Positions 36,156 to 46,070 of a DNA stretch of 64,000 nt are shown here, in pieces. The position numbers and the translations under genes were made by a program. The stretch comes from UBA8752 sp042095055 (GTDB lineage: Bacteria; Bacteroidota; Bacteroidia; Flavobacteriales_D; Sanyastnellaceae). The stretch spans positions 117,841-181,840 of the forward strand of contig JBELBZ010000002.1 of NCBI GenBank assembly GCA_042095055.1. Reading direction: 5' to 3'. The notes under the pieces were generated by a model. The model saw only the letters and a list, made by a program, of their open reading frames with translations, was not told the origin of the DNA and did not search any database. How positions within the stretch are numbered: position 1 is the stretch's first letter; every line of letters begins with the position of its first letter.

Positions 36156-36253
36156 ATATTGAACGGATGTGGGGAGGTACAGGTTGCAAATGATTCACCA
36201 AAAGCGTGTGAAGGGGCTTGGGTGACTTCTAAGCTTGGGCGACCTTGGAGGCC

Positions 36254-39200
36254 ATGAAGCAAGCTGCGCAAGGCGAAACCCCTCAGAACGGTGGGATGGA
36301 GGAGACGGGTGGTTTCCGTGTGATGCGGGCCTCGGCGGGCAGCGGTAAAACGTTTCGATTGGTCGAGGCTTACCTGGCTTGTTGCTTGGGATCAAAGGAG
36401 CCGCTGCGCTTTCGGCGCATTTTGGCCTTGACCTTTACCAACAAGGCGGCCCAAGAGATGAAGGACCGCGTCATTTCTGAACTGGACATTTTGGCGGTAG
36501 ACGTCGCCCGCAGCAAGCACCTCAGTGGACTGCTTCAGGCGACGGGGTTGGACGAATCGGAGCTTGCCCAGCGCGCGGCTCAGCTGCGGCGGACTTTACA
36601 GCGCCACTATGGGGAGTTGTCGGTGATGACGCTCGATAAGTTTGTGGGCGGGTTGGTTCGGGGCTTTGCTACGGATTTGCAGTTGGAGCACGACTTTTCG
36701 ATCGAGCTGGATACGGAACGGTTGCTGGAAACCGCAGTGGACCGGGTGCTCGACCGCATGGGACGCGATGGGGATTTGACGGAGTTGTTGGGTCGGTTCG
36801 TCGAGCAGGCGGTGGAAGATGACCGCGACGCCAAGGTGCGGCGGCAGCTCATCGACATTGGGGAGGCCATCGAGCAAGAGCAAATGCAGCCTCTTTTGCG
36901 GGCCTTTGCAGCGTGGACGCCTGCAGAATTTTTGGAAGTCCAAGACGGCATGCGCCAGGAGGTCAGCCAAAAGCGCGCGGCCCTGCGGAAAGCGGCGCGC
37001 GAACTCGCTGAGGCCCTTTCGGCCGCCGGTTTGGACGACGTTTTTACCAGCAAATGGGTCACCACCAAATGGCTCCCCAGCATCATAGCGGGAAAGGCGG
37101 AGGAGCGGGGCAGCACCCTCACCAAAGGGACGGAAAACGGCCAGTGGGCGAAGAAAACCGACTCGGAAGGCGCTGCAGCCATCGCCCCTTTTCAGGAACA
37201 GCTCGAAACTGTGGCCCGGTTGGAATTGGAGCAGGCCAAATGTGCGTCGGGTCGGGATTTCAGAACGCGGCGTTTGCTGGCTGAGCGCCTGCCATTGATT
37301 GGAACCTTAACCGCGCTGCGTCGTGCGAGTTTGGAGGTGCAGGCCGAAGAAAATGTGCGCACCCTGGGTGGTTTGAATGCCATGATCGCCGATGTGGTGG
37401 CGGACAACCCTGCGCCGTTCATCTTCGAAAGGACGGGCGAGCGCTACGATCACATTTTTATCGATGAGTTCCAAGACACCTCGGTCACCCAATGGCACAA
37501 CCTTGCCGTCGCCGTTGGGGAGACGCTCGCTCAGGGTTACCTGTCATTGGTGGTGGGCGATGCCAAACAGGCCATCTACCGCTGGCGCAATGGAGATCAC
37601 CGACAGCTCTTGTCGTTGCCCGACTTGGTGAGCGATGCTCCCGGTGGATTGCCCCCAGCTTTGAGTGATGCTGCTGGGCAAATGGCGGTGGCCTTTGAGG
37701 ATGAACCCATCACCGACAATTGGCGAAGTGCACCAGAAATCGTGCGTTTCAACAATGCGCTCTACGCCACCTTGGGCGAAGGCTTGGGGGCAGATTTGAG
37801 TGCCGTGTACACGGGGTCTGCCCAGGAGCCCCGCAAGGAGTTTCCCGGAGCAGTGGAGGTTGAGGTGGTTCAAGGGGAGACGGCGGACGAGCGGTTTGAA
37901 GCGGTGTGCTTGTGGATGGAAGGCCGCATTCGCAGGGCCTTGGAGGACGGGTTTTCACACGGGGACATCGCACTGCTGGTGCGCACCAACAAGGAAGCCA
38001 AGCAGCTCGCTGAGTTCCTGTTGGGATGTACCCCAACCATTGTGCCCTTTACGGATGAGAGCTTGGCTTTGGGCCGGCATCCGGCAGCTTTGGCTGTGGT
38101 GCAGTTGCTGGAGCTTGTGGTGGACCCAGAAGCCCCGGGCCCCTTGCTGAAGTTTGTGCAGGCATGGGGTGCGATGGAAGTCGAGGCCGGTCGGCCTTGG
38201 AGTGAATCGGCCCATTTGGCCAAGCACCACAAGTGGAAGGATTACACCCGGAGCAACGGAACAAAAGGGAAGTATGGAACCCTGAGTGCCGAAGAACTGG
38301 TCCAGGATCTGGTGCCCGATTTCGACCGGGCGCAGTGGTCGGCCTTGCCGCTTGGAGAGTGCATGGGCCGTGTTTTGAGGAGCCTCGATGTGGATACGCG
38401 ATATCCGGCGCACGCCGAAGCGCTGATGGAATTGACCTCGGAGCGGGCCGCGATGGACCACGGCATTGCCGGCTTTTTGTCCCATTGGCAGCGCAAGGGT
38501 GCCCAGCAATCGATTCGGGTTTTGCCTGGACCTGATGCGGTTCGGATTTTGACGGTGCACAAGAGCAAGGGGCTGCAGTACCCTGTGGTCATCACCCGTT
38601 TCGGAGACTCGGATGTCCACAATACCGACACGCTGATGCCGGCCCTATTGGATGCCGAAGTCTATGGCGTTCCCGGTGTGGTGGTGCCCCAGCATGTGCT
38701 GGCAGAGACTGCCGCGCACGAAGTGTGGGACCTCGAACATGCGCGCCAACGGTTTGACTCTACCAATGTGGCGTATGTCTGTACCACCCGTGCTGAGGTC
38801 CGTTTGCACGTCATCATCGATGTCAAAAAGATGGAATGGCGCAAGGATGAAGCGCCGGGTAAACTGGGGCGTTTGGTCGCCCGAGGCATTGAAGACGCGT
38901 TCACGTGCGACCTGACTTCAGGCCCTTGGTTTACGGGAGATATGACCGGAGCAGCGCCGTTGCCGGAGGAGGACAAGGTGCGGGATGTGGTGTCCCATGC
39001 GATTTCTGGATTTGTGTTTCATGGCATTCCCGATGGCGTGCTGGCAGGGCGGCGAGAAGACCGCGATTTGCCGGTTTTGGGCGCCATGGACCGGCGGGAA
39101 TTTGGAAACGCGGTGCACGCGGTTTTGGCTCGGATTCGCACTACAGACGACGCAGAGCGGGTTTTCCAACGCCGTTGGCCTTGGCTCAAGTGCGCCGAGG

Positions 39201-39535
39201 AGGATTGGGACAAGGTGGTGCGTGCTGCGCGCAGTGTGTTGGCTTCTGAAGCCATGGCGCCGTGGTTTGATGGCCGGGGCAAAGTGTACCTCGAGCGGGA
39301 CCTTGTCGGAGCAGATGGAAAGATGGCGCGCCCCGACCGTGTCGTGGACCGCGGCGATGAAATCGCAGTGATCGATTTCAAAACGGCGGAGGAGTCTGAC
39401 GAGAAAAAACGGAAGGACCACGCCAAGCAGGTTCGGGCTTACATGCAGGCTTTACAGCGCCGGGACGGTCCGAGGGTCCGGGGACTCGTTTACTATGTTG
39501 TACCGAACGAACTGGTAGAAATCGAAGCCCTTTAG
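36254..39535 (+). CDS. AddA/RecB-like UvrD-type helicase-nuclease
   Basis: The large catalytic subunit of an AddAB-type double-strand break resection complex. About 1093 residues from ATG 36254; a TTG at 36245 is rejected. SF1 helicase motifs are in order: Walker A ASAGSGKTF near residue 27, LALTFTNKAAQEMK (Ia), FIDEFQDTS (II) near 402, VGDAKQAIYRWRNGD (III), LTVHKSKGLQYPVV (V) near 762, and VAYVCTTRAEVRL (VI). The C-terminal nuclease has EFGNAVHAVL, a DRVVDRGDEIAVIDFKTAE stretch (D-x-K) near 1025, and QVRAYMQAL. It is divergent from the MbnP-like gene; the AddB-like partner is 11 kb away on the other strand. Confidence 0.92.
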   Translation: MKQAAQGETPQNGGMEETGGFRVMRASAGSGKTFRLVEAYLACCLGSKEPLRFRRILALTFTNKAAQEMKDRVISELDILAVDVARSKHLSGLLQATGLDESELAQRAAQLRRTLQRHYGELSVMTLDKFVGGLVRGFATDLQLEHDFSIELDTERLLETAVDRVLDRMGRDGDLTELLGRFVEQAVEDDRDAKVRRQLIDIGEAIEQEQMQPLLRAFAAWTPAEFLEVQDGMRQEVSQKRAALRKAARELAEALSAAGLDDVFTSKWVTTKWLPSIIAGKAEERGSTLTKGTENGQWAKKTDSEGAAAIAPFQEQLETVARLELEQAKCASGRDFRTRRLLAERLPLIGTLTALRRASLEVQAEENVRTLGGLNAMIADVVADNPAPFIFERTGERYDHIFIDEFQDTSVTQWHNLAVAVGETLAQGYLSLVVGDAKQAIYRWRNGDHRQLLSLPDLVSDAPGGLPPALSDAAGQMAVAFEDEPITDNWRSAPEIVRFNNALYATLGEGLGADLSAVYTGSAQEPRKEFPGAVEVEVVQGETADERFEAVCLWMEGRIRRALEDGFSHGDIALLVRTNKEAKQLAEFLLGCTPTIVPFTDESLALGRHPAALAVVQLLELVVDPEAPGPLLKFVQAWGAMEVEAGRPWSESAHLAKHHKWKDYTRSNGTKGKYGTLSAEELVQDLVPDFDRAQWSALPLGECMGRVLRSLDVDTRYPAHAEALMELTSERAAMDHGIAGFLSHWQRKGAQQSIRVLPGPDAVRILTVHKSKGLQYPVVITRFGDSDVHNTDTLMPALLDAEVYGVPGVVVPQHVLAETAAHEVWDLEHARQRFDSTNVAYVCTTRAEVRLHVIIDVKKMEWRKDEAPGKLGRLVARGIEDAFTCDLTSGPWFTGDMTGAAPLPEEDKVRDVVSHAISGFVFHGIPDGVLAGRREDRDLPVLGAMDRREFGNAVHAVLARIRTTDDAERVFQRRWPWLKCAEEDWDKVVRAARSVLASEAMAPWFDGRGKVYLERDLVGADGKMARPDRVVDRGDEIAVIDFKTAEESDEKKRKDHAKQVRAYMQALQRRDGPRVRGLVYYVVPNELVEIEAL

Positions 39536-39538
39536 AGG

Positions 39539-40636
39539 TCAGGCTTCGTGCTGGTTGAGGATGTCGTGGCCTCCATCGAGGAGGTACTTGTCCCGCTTGA
39601 ACAAGGCGAGGTCCGAAGCCACCATTTCTGAGCAGAGCTGCTCGAGGGTATGTGAAGGTGTCCAGCCCAGTTTCTCTTTGGCTTTGGTGGCATCTCCCAC
39701 CAACAACTCGACCTCAGTGGGGCGGAAGTAGCGCGGGTCAACAGCGACCAAGGTCTTGCCGGTCTTTTTGTCGATGCCCACTTCTTCGACGCCTTTGCCC
39801 TTCCATTCGATGTCGATGCCGACTTGTGCAAAGGCCATGTCCACAAACGAGCGGATGGTGACGGTGCGCCCTGTGGCCAACACATAGTCGTCGGACTCGC
39901 TTTGCTGCAGCATGCGCCACATGCCTTCCACGTAGTCTTTGGCGTGGCCCCAATCCCGCTGCGCATCGAGGTTGCCCAAGTGGATGTTTTCTTGGAGGCC
40001 CAGTGAAATCTTGGCCACGGCCCGGGTGATTTTCCGGGTCACAAAAGTCTCCCCCCGCAATGGACTCTCGTGGTTAAACAAGATTCCGTTCGATGCGTGA
40101 ATGCCATAGGCTTCACGGTAGTTCTTGACGATCCAGAAGCTGTACAGCTTGGCCACCCCATAAGGGCTTCGGGGGTAAAACGGCGTTGTTTCAGACTGCG
40201 GCACTTCTTGCACGAGACCGTACAACTCAGAGGTCGAGGCTTGGTAGAAGCGCACGTCCTGTTCCATGCCGAGGATGCGGATGGCTTCCAGCAGCCTTAG
40301 GGTGCCCAGGCCATCTGCGTTGGCGGTATACTCTGGGGTATCGAAGCTGACTTTGACGTGGCTCATGGCCGCGAGGTTGTAAATCTCATGCGGCTTGACC
40401 TCCTGCACGATGCGGATGAGGTTGGTGGAATCCGTGAGGTCCCCGTAGTGCAGCTTGAGCCTGACGTTCTTTTCGTGCGGATCCTGATAGAGGTGGTCGA
40501 TTCTATCGGTGTTGAACAGCGAAGCGCGCCGCTTGATCCCGTGGACCTCGTAGCCTTTTGAAAGCAGCAATTCTGTCAGGTAGGCGCCGTCTTGCCCGGT
40601 AATGCCGGTGATGAGCGCGCGTCGTGTAGAGGCCAT
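39539..40636 (-). CDS. gmd: GDP-mannose 4,6-dehydratase
   Basis: Converts GDP-D-mannose to GDP-4-keto-6-deoxymannose, the first step toward GDP-L-fucose. From ATG 40636 the protein has 365 residues. The NAD(P)-binding motif GITGQDGAYL lies near the N-terminus, and QASTSELYG holds the catalytic Thr/Glu. YGVAKLYSFW supplies the Tyr-x-x-x-Lys pair, and NHESPLRGETFVTRKI is a family signature. It ends 4 bases from the convergent AddA-like gene and follows the ABC exporter gene. The next enzyme of the pathway, fcl, is at 59.2 kb. Confidence 0.97.
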   Translation of the reverse strand: MASTRRALITGITGQDGAYLTELLLSKGYEVHGIKRRASLFNTDRIDHLYQDPHEKNVRLKLHYGDLTDSTNLIRIVQEVKPHEIYNLAAMSHVKVSFDTPEYTANADGLGTLRLLEAIRILGMEQDVRFYQASTSELYGLVQEVPQSETTPFYPRSPYGVAKLYSFWIVKNYREAYGIHASNGILFNHESPLRGETFVTRKITRAVAKISLGLQENIHLGNLDAQRDWGHAKDYVEGMWRMLQQSESDDYVLATGRTVTIRSFVDMAFAQVGIDIEWKGKGVEEVGIDKKTGKTLVAVDPRYFRPTEVELLVGDATKAKEKLGWTPSHTLEQLCSEMVASDLALFKRDKYLLDGGHDILNQHEA

Positions 40637-40665
40637 GCTCAAATTTACACCGATACGGCGGGACT

Positions 40666-42543
40666 TCAGCCGACTACGCCGTCGGTTTTGGGACCGTAAT
40701 TGTCGAGTTGGTGTTCGACGAGTTCGCGGTAGCGGCCGTTGCGGGCCATCAGGTCTTCGTGGGTGCCGATTTCGGCGATTTGTCCAGCCTCCAATACCGC
40801 AATGCGATCGGCTGAACGCACGGTGGAGAGCCGGTGGGCGATCACCAAGGAGGTGCGCCCTTTCATGAGCCGGTCCAAAGCGATTTGGATGGACTTTTCG
40901 CTGGAGGCGTCCAAGGCGCTCGTGGCCTCATCGAGGATGAGCAGGTCGGGATCGCGCAGGAAGGCGCGCGCCAGGGCGATGCGTTGGCGCTGTCCGCCAG
41001 ACAATTGCACGCCCCGTTCGCCCACCAGGGTATCGAACCCGTCGGGGAAGCCTTTTATAAAGTCGAGGGCCAGGGCGTCAGTGGCGGCCTGTTTGACATC
41101 GCTTTCCGAAGCATTGGGCCTGCCGTAACGGATGTTTTCTTCGATGGTGCCACCAAAGAGGATGACTTCTTGGGGGACCAAGGCCATGCGGCGGCGCAGC
41201 GGAGTCAAGTCATGGTCTTGAATCGGCTTACCGTCAATGCTGAGTTGCCCCGAGGTGGGCCACCGGAATCCAGTGAGCAGCGTGGCAATGGTCGACTTTC
41301 CAGCGCCAGACCCCCCCACCAGAGCGAGCGTCTCTCCCGCATGGAGTTCCAAGTCGATGCCCTGAAGTACCTCCACATCGGAGCGGTTGGGATAGTGGAA
41401 ACCGACTTTGTCGAAGCGCACCGACAGACGCTGCTCGCCAGTCTGTTCGTCGCGTTCGTCGTCCAGGGAGATGGCCTCCCGTTCGGCCTCCACCAGGTCC
41501 ATGACCTCTTCTATGGCACCGAATCCACGTTGCAGGTCGCCAAAGATGTTGGCGAGTCCACCGATGCTGCCTGCCACAAGCCCCGTCATCAGCAGGAAGC
41601 TAAAGAACTGCTCAGAACTCAATTCACCGGACTGCAGCATGGAAGCGCCTTGGAACAGCACCAGGGTGATCGCCCCGAAAATCATCACGATGATGAAGCT
41701 GGCAAAAGCGCCGCGCCACAGCGCTGTTTTGAGCGCAATCCCTCGGACCGCTTCCACACGGTGGCGGTAACGCGTGAGCTCATAGGCTTCGCGTGCAAAA
41801 GCCTTGACGCTCACAATGCCTGTGAGGGTCTCCGAAACGATGGTGTTGGACTCGGCCACGGCCTGTTGTGTCTGCTTGGACATGGTCCGAATGAACCTTC
41901 CGAAGAACATGGCTGCCAGAATGGCCACAGGCAAGGAGCCCAGCATCCACAGCGTGAGTTGCCAGCTAAAGGTCATCAGGGCGAGCAGCCCGCCTCCGAT
42001 GATGATGGTCTGGCGCACCAGCTCTGCCAAGACCGTCGTAAAGGTGTCCCGGATGGCTTCGATGTCGGCGGCGATGCGGCTTCCGAGGTCGCCCACCCTT
42101 CGGGTATCAAAGAAGGCCATCGGCTGGGTGATCATGCCTGCGAAGGCATCTTCGCGCAGCGCCTTGAGCATGCGCGTTGTGATTTCACCAAAGAGCCAGA
42201 TTCGGATGAAGCTCAGTGCAGATTGTAGGATGAGCACGGCAAAAATGGCGGTGCCAATGCTCTTGAGGTCACCGGCATCGATGGGCAAGGGCAATTCAAA
42301 CCCGGTCCCGCCTGCTTGGGCATCCACGCCAACGCCACCCAGTTGTCCCCACAGTCTGGTGACGACGAGCGTGAGCACCCCTGACAACGTAATGAGTACG
42401 ATGCCGAAAGCAAATTTGATGCGGTGGGGGCGCAGGTAGGGTGCAATCCGCCCGAATTGGCGAAACCCGTCCCGGTTCAACTTGCCCTTTTTAGGGGGCG
42501 GTGCATTGGGATCCTCTGGAAGATTGGATGCGCGTCGGGCCAC
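40666..42543 (-). CDS. MsbA-like ABC exporter (fused permease and ATPase)
   Basis: A half-transporter of 625 residues that works as a homodimer in the inner membrane. The transmembrane domain (about 30-350) has six helices, and the ATPase (about 375-610) is canonical. It has Walker A GGSGAGKST, the signature LSGGQRQRIALAR, Walker B LLILDEATSALD and the switch His in VIAHRLSTV. Its substrate may be lipid or lipid-linked glycan, but this cannot be decided. The start is a GTG. gmd lies 29 bases downstream on the same strand. Confidence 0.92.
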   Translation of the reverse strand: MARRASNLPEDPNAPPPKKGKLNRDGFRQFGRIAPYLRPHRIKFAFGIVLITLSGVLTLVVTRLWGQLGGVGVDAQAGGTGFELPLPIDAGDLKSIGTAIFAVLILQSALSFIRIWLFGEITTRMLKALREDAFAGMITQPMAFFDTRRVGDLGSRIAADIEAIRDTFTTVLAELVRQTIIIGGGLLALMTFSWQLTLWMLGSLPVAILAAMFFGRFIRTMSKQTQQAVAESNTIVSETLTGIVSVKAFAREAYELTRYRHRVEAVRGIALKTALWRGAFASFIIVMIFGAITLVLFQGASMLQSGELSSEQFFSFLLMTGLVAGSIGGLANIFGDLQRGFGAIEEVMDLVEAEREAISLDDERDEQTGEQRLSVRFDKVGFHYPNRSDVEVLQGIDLELHAGETLALVGGSGAGKSTIATLLTGFRWPTSGQLSIDGKPIQDHDLTPLRRRMALVPQEVILFGGTIEENIRYGRPNASESDVKQAATDALALDFIKGFPDGFDTLVGERGVQLSGGQRQRIALARAFLRDPDLLILDEATSALDASSEKSIQIALDRLMKGRTSLVIAHRLSTVRSADRIAVLEAGQIAEIGTHEDLMARNGRYRELVEHQLDNYGPKTDGVVG

Positions 42544-42695
42544 TTTGTGGAGGGAAATTCCGGTGTAGGGCCAAAGCTAAGATGTCCGACCTTGCACCCT
42601 GCGCAAAAGGGGCATTAGAACACAGGCGGTGGGAACTGCGGTTTTCTCGTTTCGTTGCCTATCTTTGCGCTCCCGATTTTGAATACCCCTGTGTT
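42544..42695. other. Divergent promoter region between the ABC exporter and rpmH
   Basis: About 150 bases between divergent genes, including the rpmH -7 box. An open frame running from 42501 through this stretch into rpmH is only an upstream extension. No RNA gene is seen. Confidence 0.5.
42660..42667 (+). promoter_or_regulatory. Probable -7 promoter element for rpmH
   Basis: TATCTTTG is a perfect match to the Bacteroidota TAnnTTTG element, 28 bases before the rpmH start codon. The identical octamer precedes ahcY at 43541. The -33 box is weak. Confidence 0.6.
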
Positions 42696-42863
42696 ATGAA
42701 AAGGACATTTCAACCCTCCGTTCGCAAGCGTCGCAACAAGCATGGCTTCCGCGAGCGCATGTCCTCGGCCGCCGGTCGTGCTGTGCTTTCAGCGCGCCGC
42801 CGCAAGGGACGCAAGAAGTTGTCGGTATCTGACGACCGCCGCCACAAAGGCATCGAGCGCTAA
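42696..42863 (+). CDS. rpmH: 50S ribosomal protein L34
   Basis: A 55-residue basic ribosomal protein of the large subunit. The diagnostic start MKRTFQPSVRKRRNKHGFR and the RRRKGRKKLSVSD stretch are present. The ATG at 42696 is far downstream of the first in-frame start and fits both the known protein and the promoter box. The usual dnaA/rnpA neighbours are absent, as is common in this phylum. A strong terminator follows. Confidence 0.97.
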   Translation: MKRTFQPSVRKRRNKHGFRERMSSAAGRAVLSARRRKGRKKLSVSDDRRHKGIER

Positions 42864-42888
42864 GGCGCTGAACTTCCAGACATTGACA

Positions 42889-42914
42889 GGACGCCCACGT
42901 GGCGTCCTTTTTTT
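42889..42914 (+). terminator. Rho-independent terminator after rpmH
   Basis: A perfect 7-base-pair GC-rich stem (GGACGCC at 42889-42895 with GGCGTCC at 42901-42907) encloses a 5-base loop and is followed by seven Ts. It lies 25 bases after the rpmH stop. Confidence 0.9.
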
Positions 42915-42924
42915 GCGCCGTTTT

Positions 42925-43473
42925 TTAAGTCTGTTCGTTGTTCATGGCCACAGCGAGCCAAGCGTTGGGGTTTTCCAGCTGTTGCCACGAGATGTCCAAG
43001 GTGACCCCTTGAACGGTCGCCTTTGCCCGCGCAGAATGACCATGAATGTCGCTCCACTGGAGTCCAGTCAGGAAATCAAGCCCGCTTCCGAACACCTTGA
43101 AGGCCGCCTCTTTGGCCGTCCACAAAAGGCACAATGTGTCGAGGTTGTCCCCAAAAGCGTCAAGCACGGGTTGGTCCGCAGATCCAACGAAACGGCGGCG
43201 GGCTTTTTGAAGCCGCGGAGCCACCGCTTCTACATCGATGCCAATGGGCACAGGGGATTGTGCGGCAAAGACCCAACCGCCCCCGTGTGACAAACTGCAA
43301 TGGCCCTGGTCCAAAACGGGCTTGCCATTGTGCAAACGTGACGGTTTTGGCCACCCGGACCGCTGCAAGAGGGCGTCCATGGTGGCCCGTTGGTCCGAAA
43401 TGGGACCTTCGCAAGGTTCTCCAATCAGCGCGGCATGGTCTGCAAGGGTCATGGACAGGGGCTTTTCGGGCAT
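42925..43473 (-). CDS. 4'-phosphopantetheinyl transferase family protein
   Basis: Transfers the phosphopantetheine arm from CoA to carrier proteins. From ATG 43473 the protein has 182 residues; an earlier TTG is rejected. The signature motifs are present: CSLSHGGGWVFAA, GIDVEAVAPR with the metal-binding Asp and Glu, and LWTAKEAAFKVFG. No carrier protein, polyketide or fatty acid synthase gene is nearby, so the target is unknown; it may serve the cell's general acyl carrier protein or a pigment pathway elsewhere. Confidence 0.88.
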   Translation of the reverse strand: MPEKPLSMTLADHAALIGEPCEGPISDQRATMDALLQRSGWPKPSRLHNGKPVLDQGHCSLSHGGGWVFAAQSPVPIGIDVEAVAPRLQKARRRFVGSADQPVLDAFGDNLDTLCLLWTAKEAAFKVFGSGLDFLTGLQWSDIHGHSARAKATVQGVTLDISWQQLENPNAWLAVAMNNEQT

Positions 43474-43540
43474 GAAAAAAGGAGGTTGATGCGATGGCAA
43501 ACCGGTGTTAATCCTGTTTTTCAGCCTGTTACGTGGCGGC

Positions 43541-43548
43541 TATCTTTG
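43541..43548 (+). promoter_or_regulatory. Probable -7 promoter element for ahcY
   Basis: TATCTTTG matches TAnnTTTG exactly and lies 22 bases before the ahcY ATG. A TTTT stretch 20 bases further upstream may serve as the -33 box. This placement excludes upstream in-frame starts at 43505. Confidence 0.65.
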
Positions 43549-43570
43549 CACCAAATATCCATCAGAACGC

Positions 43571-44890
<1,320 letters not shown>

Positions 44891-44914
44891 TTGAAAAGGG
44901 ATCCCCTTTTTGCG

Positions 44915-44943
44915 AAAAGCCCCGGTTCAACCCGGGGCTTTTT
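44915..44943. terminator. Strong terminator shared by ahcY and the convergent lipoprotein gene
   Basis: An 11-12 base-pair stem (AAAAGCCCCGG at 44915-44925 with CCGGGGCTTTTT at 44932-44943) with a 6-base loop sits between two convergent stops. The A-run on one side and T-run on the other make it work in both directions. Confidence 0.92.
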
Positions 44944-44950
44944 CGTGGGG

Positions 44951-45364
44951 TCAATTTTGGATGGACAGCACGGGGGGGATCCAGGTCGTGGTATACCGCT
45001 CCAATGGGGCGGTGGTTGGACCTTGAATGATGGAGCCATCAAAGATGTACCACTGCGAGTCGCTGCAGGGGTCCAGGATGGTGTAACCGTCCTCAGAAAG
45101 GGTGCATTGGCATCCTGCCCCAACATCAAAGGTGGCGTGGCGGTCCAACACCACAAATTCATCCAAGGTGTAGCGGTATACAATGAGGCCCCTGCTGCCT
45201 CCGGATATATAGAGCCAGTTCCCGGGGAAATTCAGGCTGTTGTAGGCGGGCAAACCCAGGTTGAGGTCAACGTTGACGTCCACATATGGAATGACGCCGG
45301 GGGTGTCGCGGCAACTGCTCAGCGGCAGGCAGGCCAACAACAGAATGGTCCAGATTAAGCGCAT
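44951..45364 (-). CDS. Lipoprotein with a Rieske-like but ligand-poor fold
   Basis: The 137-residue protein has a signal peptide with lipobox LSSC (Cys18). The rest resembles small Rieske-type lipoproteins of Bacteroidota in its order: NFPGNWLYISGGSRGLIVYR, YTLDEFVVLDRHATFD, a CQC pair, ILDPCSDSQWYIFDGSIIQG, and GPTTAPLERYTTTW. In a true Rieske protein two Cys-x-His and Cys-x-x-His boxes bind the 2Fe-2S cluster. Here the second box is CSDSQ and the first lacks its His partner, so a cluster is unlikely. The match is by pattern only. It is convergent with ahcY and precedes tsaB. Confidence 0.65.
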   Translation of the reverse strand: MRLIWTILLLACLPLSSCRDTPGVIPYVDVNVDLNLGLPAYNSLNFPGNWLYISGGSRGLIVYRYTLDEFVVLDRHATFDVGAGCQCTLSEDGYTILDPCSDSQWYIFDGSIIQGPTTAPLERYTTTWIPPVLSIQN

Positions 45365-45367
45365 GCT

Positions 45368-46066
45368 TCAAGTGGTTTTGGATCGCAGACCCAAGGGATC
45401 CTTGGGTCTGCCGGGGACAAAATCTTTGAGGTAAAACGGCTCAAAGTCCGCGACATTTTCGGTGAGGCCTGCGGCGAGCCGTTCAGCGGCTTCGGGCAGC
45501 AAGTCAGTGGCTGTCGGAAAGGTCTGCAAGAATTGCCATTCGGTGGTCAGACCCGACAGGACATCCTTGCATTTTTCGGCACCATCTCCCACGAGCAAGG
45601 CGGGGCCAGCTCCGAGCTCCGATCTAAACTTTTCGTCTACAATGGTGGCTGTGGGTTGGTCAGCTGCTGAGAGGGTATAGATTTCCAGGCGCCGCGCATC
45701 GATGGCGGGGATGATGCGGGTGGGGTGATCGGCCAACTGCGGATGTTTCAGTGCGCCTTGGCGCTGCAGACCCTTTAAGGGGCAGGGGGCCAGCAGGGGA
45801 ATGTTCAGGGCTGTGCACATTCCTTTGGCCGCTGATGTTCCGATGCGCAACCCTGTAAATGAGCCAGGTCCTTTGCCGACCGCTACTGCCGACAGATCGC
45901 GGGGTTGAATCCCTTCTTCTCGGAGCAATTCGTCGATGATGACGTGCAACTTTTCGGCGTGCAGATACTGGCCGTCGGAGACCTCACGGGTCTTGATGTG
46001 GGTGCCGTCTGGTTGACCGAGTGCCACGGAACAATTGAGCGTGGAGGTCTCGAGCAAAAGAATCAT
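45368..46066 (-). CDS. tsaB: tRNA threonylcarbamoyladenosine biosynthesis protein TsaB
   Basis: A partner of TsaD in making the t6A modification at position 37 of ANN-decoding tRNAs. The 232-residue protein starts at ATG 46066 (an earlier in-frame start lies in non-homologous sequence). The N-terminus ILLLETSTLNCSVALG is typical, as is the later VAVGKGPGSFTGLRIGTSAAKG. The neighbouring RND adaptor and TolC genes, on the same strand, are also found next to tsaB in related flavobacteria. Confidence 0.94.
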   Translation of the reverse strand: MILLLETSTLNCSVALGQPDGTHIKTREVSDGQYLHAEKLHVIIDELLREEGIQPRDLSAVAVGKGPGSFTGLRIGTSAAKGMCTALNIPLLAPCPLKGLQRQGALKHPQLADHPTRIIPAIDARRLEIYTLSAADQPTATIVDEKFRSELGAGPALLVGDGAEKCKDVLSGLTTEWQFLQTFPTATDLLPEAAERLAAGLTENVADFEPFYLKDFVPGRPKDPLGLRSKTT

Positions 46067-46070
46067 GGAC

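Noticed and set aside
40834..42228. Open frame of 464 codons antisense to the ABC exporter
   Set aside because: The exporter has all ABC motifs; the opposite frame is Gly/His-rich filler.
42696..42863. Replication origin near rpmH
   Set aside because: No dnaA, rnpA or DnaA-box cluster is near; rpmH alone is not evidence of an origin in this phylum.
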